DNA from: Watersipora subatra
Taxonomy: Eukaryota; Bryozoa; Gymnolaemata; Cheilostomatida; Watersiporidae
Direction: 5' to 3'
DNA length: 64,000 nt
Assembly (NCBI RefSeq): GCF_963576615.1
Contig: NC_088711.1
Location: 8,240,869-8,304,868, forward strand
Positions 12,246-24,643 of the stretch are shown here, piece after piece. Within the stretch, counting starts at the first letter, position 1; the number at the start of each line of letters is the position of its first letter. Made by a program: the position numbers and the translations under genes. The notes beneath the pieces were generated by a model. That model searched no databases and was not told the DNA's origin. It was given only the letters and a program-made list of their open reading frames with translations.

Positions 12246-14600
12246 CTTACTGATGTGGACTGGTACATTAAAACAATGCATGTATAATATATATTATTTA
12301 TCTCTTGTGTGGCATGTTTTTCATATTTTATACATTTTATTTGTTTCCTTTTGATTTTATGTTTTCTTTTCTTGTTTAACCATGTCTTTGCAGGTGGGCT
12401 TGTTATCTTCTACGTGAATACAATTCATCGTATGCATGTAACTCATATAACTAGCTCGCGGTCTCAGTTCTCAAATCAGCTAACTGCGAAAACGGAAAAA
12501 ATTGAGATAATTGTATTTTTTGGGTGTTTATAGGGTTAAAAATATATGGACAAATTTTCTTTGCATAGCTTTTGTTTTTCTCTGAGATCTCAGTCATACA
12601 AATCAGCTAAATGGGTTTATTCTACAATGTGGTTAGAGCTCAAACCCCTCAACTGGTTTGTTCAATACAGACTATATGCTGGCCGCTGAGTGTCCGTAAA
12701 GCCCTGATACAACTTAAAAAATTCATTACTAAGCCAGCTGAGATATGTTAATCAGATTTGTTTTATTTTTATCAGTTTTAGTAAAAAAAAATTTGTGAGG
12801 AATTTCCCTTTCTTTTTGCAGTCTTGGTTTCAGACAGCTGAAATTTCATGTAGTGTATTGTTAAAACTGCTTCATTGCATATATACGCAACTCACAACTC
12901 AACACTGCTTCGTTGCAAGACTTGAACAAGCATGGAGGTTGCAAATAAGAAGCAAAAGAAAAATTGTATTGAAAAAAAGTGAAGTTTTAAACCAAATATC
13001 TAGGTGAGTAGGTTTTGTACATTAAACCATATTATTTAAAAAAAATTGAACCTGAACTTTTACAGCATTTTTTATCATCAATATTGAATCTTGTTTTTGA
13101 ATACCGCAAAATGGTGCTTGTATTATGATCAGTTCTCCTCTATATATAGCATTAAATATGGTATGTTGTAGCAAACCTTGCAAAGATGTTGGTACCAACA
13201 AAAAAATGTTGTGTTGTTCGCCACCTATTCAATATAAAACTAAACAAAACAACTATGGAAGTCACCCTTTGGAGAAAAAACACATCAAAAAGTATAGTGC
13301 AATGACAAAAACAGGGCATTATAATCTGGTACGCTACACCAAGGTGAAGAAGCTTGTTTACCGCGCAGCTAGACCTCAAAATGTTTCTCATTGTAATGTA
13401 TTGTAGGTATTGTAAAATGTTTCTGTTATAAGTAACACCCTGTCAAGAGGATCCTCATCTGAGATCAGATTAGCCAATGCTCCAGAAGACAAAAAAGAGT
13501 GATAACATTAGCTGAAGCAAAAGTAAAAGATCTCGAAACAATGCTGCCTTTTTGGACAGAAACAGACAAATCATACGTGAATTCGCTCCTAAAATAGACT
13601 AAGTTTACTATCACAAATTTGTGCTTATGTACCTTAATGTCGTAAGACTATCTGGTTGTTCATCTAGACTCTAGAGAAAGCAAATACAATATTTGTAAAC
13701 TATTATATAAGAGAACTATTAAAAACTAATGTAATTTTATGCGCTGCATCCTCAGACAGATTGTTATGCTTCAATGATATACCAGTTGGCTGCTTTGTGC
13801 TCTAACTTCTAAACTAGTTTGTGAACAAACCAGTCAACTGGAATTATGAAAAATAGTTTTAGCCACAATGAATACTGATAGGATAAGAATATTTTACTTA
13901 TTCATTTTCATCTTTGTCAGGATATTGTTTACTGGATTTTGAAATTTCTAACTAATATTAAAATGGAATTACAGAAGACCAAAACTTGTAATCCATTTTG
14001 TGAATTTAGCTTTGTGTCCCACATGACTGGTTTGAGAACTCAGCCAGCGAGCTACTCAAGATAGTTGACGCATTCACATTACTTTCTGATACTTGTTAAA
14101 GCCCTGTCCTCTAGGGTATAAATACGTACAAACTTTAGACGTATGGTTACATCGATTCTTGTGCACATTTCATACAAAAAAAACTACTGTAGCACCTTCT
14201 CTGGATCCTTCTACAAGCGTTAGCTAACTAGCAGTTTTCTGCATTGCACCAGCATTTTTTTCTTTTAAACCAGAAGAAAAATTGGACAGGACTAGACAAC
14301 TTTCTTTAGCCTGCTAAAATTCCATTTCATTACGTATTAAATTAATCAAGTGTACAGCAACGTAATTAGCATTGATACGTTTTTGTCTCCTCTCGCTTTA
14401 TTCGCTACATGTACCAGCTAAAGTCACGTTACTCCAAAGGTATACATGTACGTCCTGTATAGTAATTAAAATTTTTCTTTTCGGTAGCCATTAAATGGTC
14501 AGGTATGTGAGAGGCCGCTTTCGATAACTGCATCGCTCGGCCGTATTGAATTCTGGTTGAAAAAGGCTTCAACCAGACACGCTAAATTTTATAATGAAAG
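12246..14600. other. Gene-free stretch with two weak open frames
   Basis: Nothing is recognised. A 93-codon plus-strand frame at 13125-13406 is Lys/Cys-rich without a family signature. A run near 13480-13595 reads as LAEAKVKDLETMLPFW and ends at a stop in a coding-like way, but no upstream exon in phase could be found; it may be a relic. Confidence 0.4.
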
Positions 14601-14887
14601 TGAAGACAGAAACTTATGAATGATAAAATTTCGTGATAATAAGTTGAAATTCATTAAAAAAGTTTAAAATACATACTAAAACTTAGTTTTAAGGGTGAGT
14701 TTGGCAAGCTAAACTTATTTGAAGTGAATTTAAAATTAATGTTATGCGTACCTTTTGAAGATAAGAACTTCTTACCGTACCATTTGCATTTGGTAAACAG
14801 GTTACAATTTTACAGTATTGCAGATTATAATCACTAGGTGCACTTAATACAATGCAGCTACTGTAGGTAACTAAAGTTAACATACTA
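14600..14887. repeat. Dispersed repeat R1, split by a pogo-like insertion
   Basis: This segment, continued at 16059-16085, matches 40150-40420 (shared blocks ACATACTAAAACTTAG, GCAGAT.ATAATCACTA, GTTAACATACTA). In the 40-kb copy the sequence runs straight through CATACTATTTTGTTACTAAT; here it is interrupted after CATACTA by the 14888-16058 element. The nature of R1 is unknown. Confidence 0.75.
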
Positions 14888-16058
14888 CAGTCAAACATGG
14901 ATAACTCGCCCACGGATAGCTCGAACACATGTTAATTCGAACTGTTTCTTTGGTCCGTTCCCACGTAATGATAAATTGCTATAGTTAACTCGAACTCAAC
15001 ACTGTTAACTCGAACTGTTTTTTGCCCAACGACTACCGAAACGGTTGTTATCGCTTTAGAAAATCACTTTATTCCAAGCCATAGAGATAAACCACATCTT
15101 TTCGTAATTCATAAGCGTCGTTATTACCACTATCGGCAAAATATTTTTGTCAACGACTTTTCTAAAGGTTTGGTGAAATTTGATTTATACCAAACATCCG
15201 CTTAGCTATCGCCCTTCGGAAGCAAGGAAAGTGGTATTCGTTAAGAGCAACACTCCGAGGCAGTTCAATTAGAAGTTTTACGAGGTTTTACAGTACATTG
15301 TATATCACTCTATCACTCACGCTTTTTGATTGGATACTTATTGAATGTACATGTATTCTGTGTTTAGGTCAAACGATGAATAGTTTTCCGACGTTAATTC
15401 CGTGTTGGATCAACGTCGGAATATTGAATGTTTAAAACGTCTTAAAAATTGTTGTAATTAAACGTATACGTTGTCTTAGCTAAAAAAAACTATTCATCGT
15501 TTGACCTAAACACAGAATACGTGCGTACATTTAATAAGTATCCATTCAAAAAGCGTGAATGATATACAATGTACCGTAGAACCTCATAAAGTTTCTAATT
15601 GCACTGCCTCGGAGTGTTGCTCTTAAGGAATCCCAGGTAAAGTAAGGTAGTCTTTGCATAAACTTCAAGAAAAATCGGCAAAATTGATCGTGGGTAAAAC
15701 GCTCAAAAGAAAAAGATGTCTTTTCTTTTGAGCATTTCAACAACGATCAAGTTTTGCCAATGTCAATCTAAAAAAACGTCCTGGCAATAACATCACCTCA
15801 AACAACAAACCAATCTCAAGTGATAAAAAAATCTCTATACTTTTTGATAAAAACGTTTTAAACTTTACATTAGAAGCATTTAACTTGAAACAAGCCATTT
15901 GTACTTTTGATTTATATTATAGTTTGTATATGTACATGTATTTACTAATAAATAAGTAAATACATGGACTTGTGACAGTGCTCTGATAACTTGAACGCTC
16001 TGATAATTCGAACACTTTCGCTCGGTCCCGTGTAGTTCGAGTTATCCATGTTTGACTG
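14888..16058. mobile_element. pogo/Tigger-like non-autonomous DNA transposon, copy B
   Basis: The ends CAGTCAAACATGGATAACTC and inverse are bounded by TA at 14886-14887 and 16059-16060. It is the same family as 2648-3794 but in opposite orientation, sharing long blocks such as ACAACAAACCAATCTCAAGT. It lacks the 120-bp hairpin of copy A. The insertion is confirmed by an unoccupied site in the related repeat at 40380-40410. No transposase is encoded. Confidence 0.9.
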
Positions 16059-16102
16059 TATTTTGTTACTAATTTTCAACATGGTCATATTGAAAATAGT
16101 CA

Positions 16103-16142
16103 AGTATTGTCATATCTGTAGTACTACAGATATGACAATACT
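16103..16142. repeat. Perfect 40-bp palindrome
   Basis: AGTATTGTCATATCTGTAGT is followed at once by its exact reverse complement, with no loop. It lies about 45 bases beyond the pogo-like element. There is no associated U-run or gene end, so it is not read as a terminator. Confidence 0.9.
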
Positions 16143-17386
16143 TTCCCAGTCTAACCTTATTTATTAATACGGTATTTATGAGAAGGTCTGTACACTATAT
16201 TGTAAAGGGTTTGCAGAGACCTTTTCCTTAAAACAAAACAAAAATAACTAACAACTAATAAAATAAAATATTTGCTTATCTTAAAAAAAGGCTTTCTTCA
16301 AGTCAGCAGAGAATGATGCAGTAATGTGTTACTCAGAGTATTGAATCTCTAGTGAGACGAGTAGATATTCAGCTACAGAATAGTAACAACACAACTTCAT
16401 CTCTGTCATTGATGTACGTAACTTCTCGTACACCGGTGCGCCAAAAAATTACTGATTGTTTCACAAGAAAATTACTCTCAATTAATGTAAAGTTATCTGC
16501 CCTGTAACTATACTCGCAATATGCAGAGAAGATTTTGTCGTTGTGACACTTTCCTTATAAGAACTGTTTAAATTAAAAAATTGCATATTCTGATGATTGG
16601 GATAAACAATGTTCTGGTACTCACTTTAATACTTTTTTAACAATTAAATTTGATAGACTTAAATTTTCTAAAATAGTAAAAAACTAATGGCACTATTTAC
16701 ATCCAAAAAATATTACACAAGATGACAATCCAATTAGTGTCATAAGATGTAGCTTCGAACTAATGAGGACAATGTGAACAAATATTAAACTGGCCAAGTT
16801 TCCAAGTAAAAAGTTTACAAAACAAGACAATCAGAAAACATCTCAACATCTGCACACAGAGAGTCCATTAATAGCACATTTGGACAATGTAAAAGTCAAA
16901 AGCAGCTAAGTTGTCAACAAGTAATTATTATGCTTACAACTTCATTATGTTTGGCAAAAAAGCTAAGATAAAACTGTGGGGTTTGTGGTGCTTTCCAACA
17001 TCAAAGTGACAAACTACGTGTATAACACAATATTAAGCTGGTACAGAGCAACACTTTTTCTCTAGAAAATCCAAGGATGATAAACTATAAAACCTGTTTT
17101 TCCAGCAAACCTTATGCAACCGATGCAACAAGAGATGATCATAGGTAGAGTATGTAAGATTTCTTTACCAGTCGATGGTACCAAAATGCATGTTATCGTC
17201 AAGCACATATGTAATTATTAAGGAAGCCAGTCCGCAATCGTTATAGATTCACAAAGACAAGGATTTACATTTAACAATCTAGCACCGATCAGCTGTTTGC
17301 ATTTCAGGTTAAAATTATGTGAATTTTATTATAATACAGTGTGAGTAATCAGAGCGTAAGTTATAAATGGCCTTGGATATAATACA
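16143..17386. other. Gene-free stretch
   Basis: No exon, RNA gene or repeat is recognised in this AT-rich segment. Confidence 0.5.
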
Positions 17387-17486
17387 TATACGGTATATAT
17401 ACCGTATATATACTGTATATATACCGTATATATATATGTATAAATAAATTTGATAAGAAATTTATATATATATACATGTATATATA
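17387..17486. repeat. TA-rich microsatellite
   Basis: Alternating TATATA and ATACCGTATATA motifs form self-complementary runs. A similar block lies at 18300-18400 and 18455-18485, on either side of the Penelope relic. Confidence 0.8.
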
Positions 17487-18256
17487 AATTTGGTAAGAAA
17501 TGTATTAAAATTTGACTAAGCATAAAAATTACTATAAGTTTAATATTACACAAAAGGTGTGTAACACTCATCAGATAAAATGCTTAGTGAGGACTATACA
17601 CAAGATTCTGCTTTAGTGGCCCTACATATGTGGCTACAGGTTTTTTGTTATCGGTGGTTGTTACGCTTGCCTGGTATACCACTGACTTTGCTAGGCAATT
17701 GTCTGGTAATGGGCAGGTGTTCTTATTTCTGCAATTGCAGCTAGGACATATGTAGGGCTGACCGAAAACAGATTCAAAACTAGATATAACCTTCACAAAT
17801 CGACATTCAAGGACATATCTAAACGACACTCTACCGAGCTAAGCAGCTACATATGGGACCTCAAAGAAAGCAGCACCGACTACCACATAACCTGAAAAAT
17901 TTTATCACACGCCAAGCCTTACTCTAAAAACAGAGGAAATTGCAAATTATGTCTTATGAAAAATATTTCATCATTCACAGACCTGAGAAAGCAACTCTAA
18001 ACAAACGTAGTGAACTAGTATCTACGTGTAGACATTCTAAGAAACATCTTTTACGAAATAGCGTTACATAATACACTCCCATCCATCTAGCTTTTAATAC
18101 CGGAGCTTTTATTTCAGTTTACCAGCTAATGCAGAATTTGGTGTATAGTCCTCACTAACCATTTTATCTGATGAGTGTTACACACCTTTGTGTAATATTA
18201 AACTTTTAGTAATTTTTATGCTTAGTCAAATTTTAATAAATTTCTTACCAACTTTA
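17487..18256. pseudogene. Penelope-like element relic (GIY-YIG region) between inverted arms
   Basis: Penelope-like elements carry a reverse transcriptase joined to a GIY-YIG endonuclease. On the minus strand, 17829-17584 reads CNCRNKNTCPLPDNCLAKS and then VVYQASV and TYVG, the hallmark linker and GIY-YIG start of the family. On the plus strand from about 17740 the next part reads TYVGLTENRFKTRYNLHKS, then [27 protein letters not shown] and [10 protein letters not shown]. The two halves are joined head to head. The outer segments 17487-17620 and 18126-18256 are about 130-bp inverted repeats of each other. Stops and shifts show that it is dead. Confidence 0.8.
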
Positions 18257-18489
18257 TAGTAGCTCTACTTAAGTATCGAGCACTTTATGCTGACTTTTAG
18301 CTTATACTTTATTATATATATAAATGTATATGTATATATTTATGTATATATATATATTTATGTATATATATATATTTAAACATATTAAATATATATAAAT
18401 ATATATTTAATATTAAGCACTCTCTTCTAGGGAACTGCAACCTTCTTCTTCATCAGTATATATATATTTATGTATATATATATATCACT

Positions 18490-20025
18490 GATTGGTTAAA
18501 ATTTTGAAAAACCTCCAATTCTGTTGATCACAATGTCCTTTTTAAAATCCTTTCTTTTGAAAGAAAAATGCAGAAAGAATTAAATTATTTTGTATTTTTG
18601 GTGAAGATGCCATAGAGGAGCAATTGACACAGGTCGCAATATACTGCGAAGTGAACAATAAACTGAATGGTTTGTCCAAGCTCTGGCCGTAGAATACCCA
18701 AACAACAAATATAAACATCTGTGACTGGTGCAGTACCATAGAGACACAAATGACCCGTAGTTATCACTGTAAAGGTATCAATCCACAAACGACATGATAT
18801 TAGCTAGTACGAACTTTGGAATTACCACTCAAGACAGCGACTGATGTCATCAATAATAAACAATGCGTAAGAGTATCAGAAAACACAACATCCTACAGAT
18901 TATAACTATGACTATTGAGAACTGAGAATGGCATGTTTTAAATGTTTTACTGGTACCCTCCTGTCTACCAACTTTCCTAATCATAAATTGATCAAAAAAA
19001 AATCCTGGCAGCTTCACCAAAACACAACAAAACACTCTGAATTGTCAATTTCAGAACTCTAATGAAATGTTGGAATGAGTAAAGCTATGGTGCTAAAGGG
19101 CTAGTGACAACATGGCCATACATGATGACTATATATCTGTTGGAATGCACGCATTCAGAGAACCAGCTGAACTCGTTTTGTAAATATCAAAGGTAAACAA
19201 TGTTTTTACAGACTATTTCCCAAATTAGGGCTGACAATCAAAGAAAGGATTGTTGACGAGAGTAACTCATTCTCATCCAGATACTGTTAATCCTTGTTTG
19301 TCAAAAGCTAGTGAGATGCCATATCCTAGCCGTCAAGACCTGGTTTAATTATAGCAGCTACCGATGTAGAATTTGTTGAAAATATAACTAATAGAAAATT
19401 AAAAAAAGACCATAAACACATCCAAGTTTAAATATATGTATGTCTATGAGCAATCATCTGCTTTTAAAACCTATTATAACCATAGGAGCAAACTCGGATT
19501 AGCAATGATAACGGCTAATCCTCTTGCTGACATCTTGCATGCAGTTTGTAATTGCGAAGCTAGAGTGAAGCACTCATATTCAGACTCACCGTGTTCGTCT
19601 CTGCCTACTTCTTGACCTGCCCATGGAGCTGATTACACTGTAACACCTGTGATGATCTTTGTTCACCATCACTATCATCTGTGGAGTTCCTTAAATGACC
19701 AACAATATTAGATACAGCCTAACCTCAGTATGTGAGCATCACAGATTCCGAACGAATTGGAGTTCAAACAAAAGTCCCAAACATATTTGTTTCAGAAGGT
19801 GAACAAACATTTGGAACTTGAACAGCTCCAAAATAAGTCAAGAAAACTCAGTGGTGCTCGGTTGCCAACTGGCACTCTTTCATTATCTTTGGTATTTAAC
19901 ATTTGTATGCAAACGTATTAGTTAAGGTGTATGAAATACCTTCCATTTTTTGTCTTTCAACGAGAGTGACAGTGTATTTTTTCGAATAAACATCTTTTTA
20001 TTTACAAAAAAAGTTTGGAAGCGAG
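18490..20025. other. Gene-free stretch
   Basis: Several minus-strand frames of 60-67 codons near 18540-19035 overlap one another and show no family signature. No RNA gene or dated repeat is recognised. Confidence 0.5.
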
Positions 20026-20033
20026 GCTGAGTC

Positions 20034-20959
20034 CCCAGGGCTGATACTCCCCGTAAAAGGCCCATTAGGCTCGGCCCAAAATCACATTTTAGAGGGGGGT
20101 TTTAGACCATGGGGCACTGTCAGTGAATTTGCTACTTTAGGGGGGTTTCCACAACTAAGCCAGTAAAAAGGGCCCATGCTCATTAAGGTTTTATTCAGCC
20201 AAAGTGATACCAGAAATTGCACTGAAAATCCAGTCTTCATTTTAATGCAGATTGCTACTGCTTGCCTGCTGACGTGAAAGGAAGGTAAAAGAGACAGTCG
20301 ACACTGCATTATCTTAGCAACCCTTTAGCAATATACTCAGAATGAATGATATACCTATTTATTTCATTGATATTTTTTTTCTTTGTAAACTAAAATGATA
20401 TTCTGATGATTGATGTTTGAAGTAAGTTTTATTAACCCTTTTGCAGGCATACCGACATTTTGCCGTTTTGCGATACTGACGTTAGTGGGCAGAGCGACTA
20501 TTATGTCGCCCCACGAATGGTTTTTATAAATAGATTTATGGTTAGCTAATTGCCTTTTTTTGTTTAATTTTTTTGTACCAATAGTAAACTAAAATATATT
20601 GGTCTCTGTTAACAACAAAAAATAATCCGTTTGCAGAAGAAAAACGATCGTTTTTGCAATACTGTACTAAACAAACAAAAAATCCGAAATAAAAACATAT
20701 TTAAATGAAATTGGGAATTTCGTTAATAGCTTGTTTCTGCTTTATTAATGCATGAATCATATTAGATGTTTAGCAGGGCGTGGAACCTGGGTGCCCTCTA
20801 GGGAACTCCCAGTGTTTAGGGGGTGTATTTTAAATTGACCAACCAGGAGATTGGGGGTACAATATCCAAATTCAAATTGACCAAGCAGGTGATTGGGGGT
20901 ACAATATCCTAGTCTGGGCCTATCCAGTTGGGTGTTTCTTTCAGAGTATTAGCCCTGGG
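20034..20959. mobile_element. Non-autonomous hAT-type element with perfect 8-bp target duplication
   Basis: GCTGAGTC occurs at 20026-20033 and again at 20960-20967, exactly bounding a 926-bp unit. Its ends are CCCAGGGCTGATACTC and the inverse of CCCAGGGCTAATACTC. An 8-bp duplication plus CAGGG-type ends is the hAT signature. There is no transposase. Inside, the block around GATTGGGGGTACAATATCC is tandemly duplicated (about 20840-20910). A TTAACCCTTTTGCAGGCAT motif at 20434, like a piggyBac terminus, may mark another nested fragment. Confidence 0.8.
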
Positions 20960-20967
20960 GCTGAGTC

Positions 20968-23900
20968 TAAATTGCTACAGTTATGGCTATATGTATTAAT
21001 GGAGCATTAATGAGAAATTCAGGGTACTTCAGACACTTTAGATATCTGTTCTTTGAATACAAAGGTTATGGTATGGAGGTGTTAAATAGTATCAAATGCT
21101 TCGAAAAATTGTTTTTTAATTTTGGGACGAATTCAATTTACTTACATAATATGTAATGGTGCCAAACAGATTTTAGCCAAATAGTGCCCACTATTTTTAT
21201 ATGTTTAATGGAGAGACCACAACATTACCAAACAACAATAACTTCCATCTGCAGTATCTCTAAAATGGATTGTTGTATTATACGCCATTTGAAAGAGAAC
21301 AAAATTCCTACAATATTGTGCCAATAATTTTATAATTTAAGATAATATACAGTATCCCTTTTAAAGCTCATATCAAAGCACAAGTTTTACCTAAGTTTGC
21401 ATATACATGTAGCTCAAATTCTGATAGCTTTTGTATCTGCAGCCAATTTGTGTTGTGTTTCTAGATGAAATATGTTTTGATGTCTGCGTAAAAGCCTGAG
21501 GTGCTGCTGCCAAACAGTCAATAGATATAACAACAGTGGCTATTGGCACAGACAGCAATAATTACCAAGATCAAGTATAATATTTCAAGCTTTCTTCAGT
21601 TCACCACAATTGAGAATTCGTACTAAAATGATGGTTTAGTTCTCAAATTCTTAAAAATCGTACTGCCATCAAGATTAAAAAACATTGTCGTTATCTTTTA
21701 TTATCATGTGCTGCTATAATGATTCCTTCTTATTACTGTGTATATGCTTATATCGTTTATCTTAGACACACCCAATTGTTTGCATCAAAATTTGGTTGCA
21801 GTTGGTTGGAATGGAAACACAACAACTTCTATAAGTTAGCATAAACAAAAATCCCAACTACTAGCAACTGTCTGGTTGGTTTAAAAAAAATCATTGGGTA
21901 AGCCATGCTTTTTGTTATGAGCTCAAAGCAAATTTAATGGGTAATAATGCCCATAGAAAGCATAATTTTCTATCGGTGAATGACAGACAAATAACTATGT
22001 CAAAATGCTTAAAAACATGCTGTTGTATCTTAACGTGTATAACTAGTAAATTAATCCGAAGTGAATATATTAATCGTTAGAGAATACACCAATATGTTAA
22101 ATCACAACATATTTGTGACATATTTGTTATGTGCAATCTAGCCATTCATCAGACTGAAATGTAGACCTTTTATTTAGCCGAGTGAGGATCTGCGTCTTAG
22201 GAACCCTTCGAGCCCTCTAGGAGCAAAAGCATAAGAGAAAGACGTAAATGAGTGATATAAACTAAATATTTTCTATTCATAGGATTTACATGTGTATGGT
22301 CAGACCCGTCTGATTCGGATGTGCATATCACATATAGTTAGCAGCTAATACATTGTTTCATATGAAGCTGCAACTTAAACACTGTATATTAGTTGTTATA
22401 ATTACTCAAAGATGGAGTTGACTGTGTGTTTACCACAGTCCGAAGATGAATACCAGTTAGCGCATGTTTCCTGACATTTTCACTCCACATTAACCTTTAC
22501 CCATGGATTATGTATCAAGTTTGAATATTTTCCTACTGTTATACTTATATACCAGCTAACTACTTTGCTTGTTCGTAGGTGATTTACTGGATAAACTCCA
22601 TGTTTAAATGCTCCATGTCTAAATATTTGTTACAATGCTTTTTGAGCTTTAGAGGGACAAATACCTCCTTTGGCTGCTTTGTTCCTGTTGTTAAATACTG
22701 AATGTTTATTTTGTCATGCTTGCATGCAAATTTGGTACAAATATTTTATTTTTTCGCAAGAGTTTGATGTTATTGATAAGAGTTGGGTAAAATGCAAATA
22801 CATGCAGAAAAAAATATCTTAAATAATATGGAAAAAATCTTGGATTTATTCATAGGGTGGCAATCGATTAATATATTGGGGTTGACAGCAGACTAATCTG
22901 TATATATGCGAATCTTATCCGAAGATTCTTTTCTATAACCATCAGTAAAGACACCCATTTTAGATGATTAATAGGCTCAATAATGCCATGCTAAACTAAA
23001 CCTTGCAAAGGAACTCAAAAATTATCTCTCAGTGTACGGCAAACCACTGTACTTTGCCCACGTGGCTTGGCACTCTCCTCGACCTTGAGTTGATGTACAA
23101 ATTTGGTTAAAACCTTTCGGTTGTAATCTGAGACTTCAAGTACCATTCAAAGTTTAAACTTGTACTACACTCAACATTTAGTTTCAACAAAGCGATAGCT
23201 TTATTAACGATATTTAGCAGTCTTACAAGATTTACCCTAAACGTCAACAAATACATTGAAATAACTTGCTACTGGAATCACCCATCAGAACAATCAGTCA
23301 ATATTTGAGGCTTAGCAACCAGTAGAGTAGAGTGATGGGGTATAAAATGATTGAAAGGTTAAATTGACAAATTAGCGCCAGCATTAATCTGAAAACGAGT
23401 TGTGAGAGCAATCCCTCGAAGATCGAGTATGTTTGCACAGCTTACTGCAAGTGGAAGCTGTGCGTATAATTTCAAGTGCATTGTTGTACAAACAATGGAT
23501 CTGTGATCTTGGTTGGACATGTCTTAGTCCAGTAGTAAGGGAACCTTGACGACCGGAGACATGCTCAGTCCAGAGAGCAACTTAAGGTTGGATGTCATTC
23601 CTGCCACCACCAGTGGCTTTTTCTGGGAATTGACCACAACTCGTTATTTGCAGGTCATGCATTCTAAACCACTGCCAAAAATACACTAAGTACACTGGAT
23701 TCACAAGGCTTATTTACCTCACACAGCATTAGAATCAGTTATTATTTTATGGACCCTACAAATTACTGTCATTTTATGGACCCTACAAATTACTGTCAAG
23801 GCATGCACTCTACAAGAATTCTGCTCCATCACTTTGCATTCCACCTTACTATAATATATTTTTGACCTAGTAAAATGCGCTATTCCATTACAAAAATGAC

Positions 23901-24641
23901 AGCACATAAAACTAGCATGACATTAAGTCTCAGAATACTTCATGTCCTACTTTAGGATCCAAAACATTATTAACTAATGTAGAAAAACCTGTCTCTCTAT
24001 GATGAGACCATCTTTCTTTGTTTACAGCACCATGACTTACCACACCAACAGAGCTACCCTGTGTTATATCAGATTGCTGTTTGAACACTTCCAAACCACA
24101 AACTGCATCCAGTGTCCTATAACATCACACGCTTAAACTGTTTTTTTAACTTCCTTGCTTTATGGTTGTACACCTTTTCCACAATCTGGCCTTTAATCAT
24201 ACCCTCACAGGCTACACCATAGCGCGTGTAGTTGCACTTCACTATTAGAATCCTCAATTTTACTACAAAATCATAAGCTAATGCATTACTCAACTGAGCT
24301 CACACTTGAATGCTCAGCCTCTTCACAGCTTATAACAATAGTGAGTCTTGACGCCTCCTTAGTAGCTTAACACTGTCATTCTTAACATTCAAGTTGAGCA
24401 ATGTCCTCTGACCTTCATTTTTCAAACAAACTATAAAATATGCTTTACGCACAGCAGCATCCAACTGAATGAAACCAACTAATAGTTTGAAGTTGTCATA
24501 CATTTCAATCAAAGACTTTATAAGGCATTTTTAGTTCTACAGAACCTTTAAAAATGGTGGTGACGAATGCGCAAACACCTGCATCATACGTCCAGCCTGA
24601 GCTGTAGTTAGGGTACTGTTATAAGTTTTTAGCAAATTAGT
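20968..24641. other. Gene-free stretch
   Basis: No convincing exon or RNA gene is seen in 3.7 kb. The only local structure is a short tandem duplication of TTATGGACCCTACAAATTAC at about 23750-23800. Confidence 0.5.
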
Positions 24642-24643
24642 TA

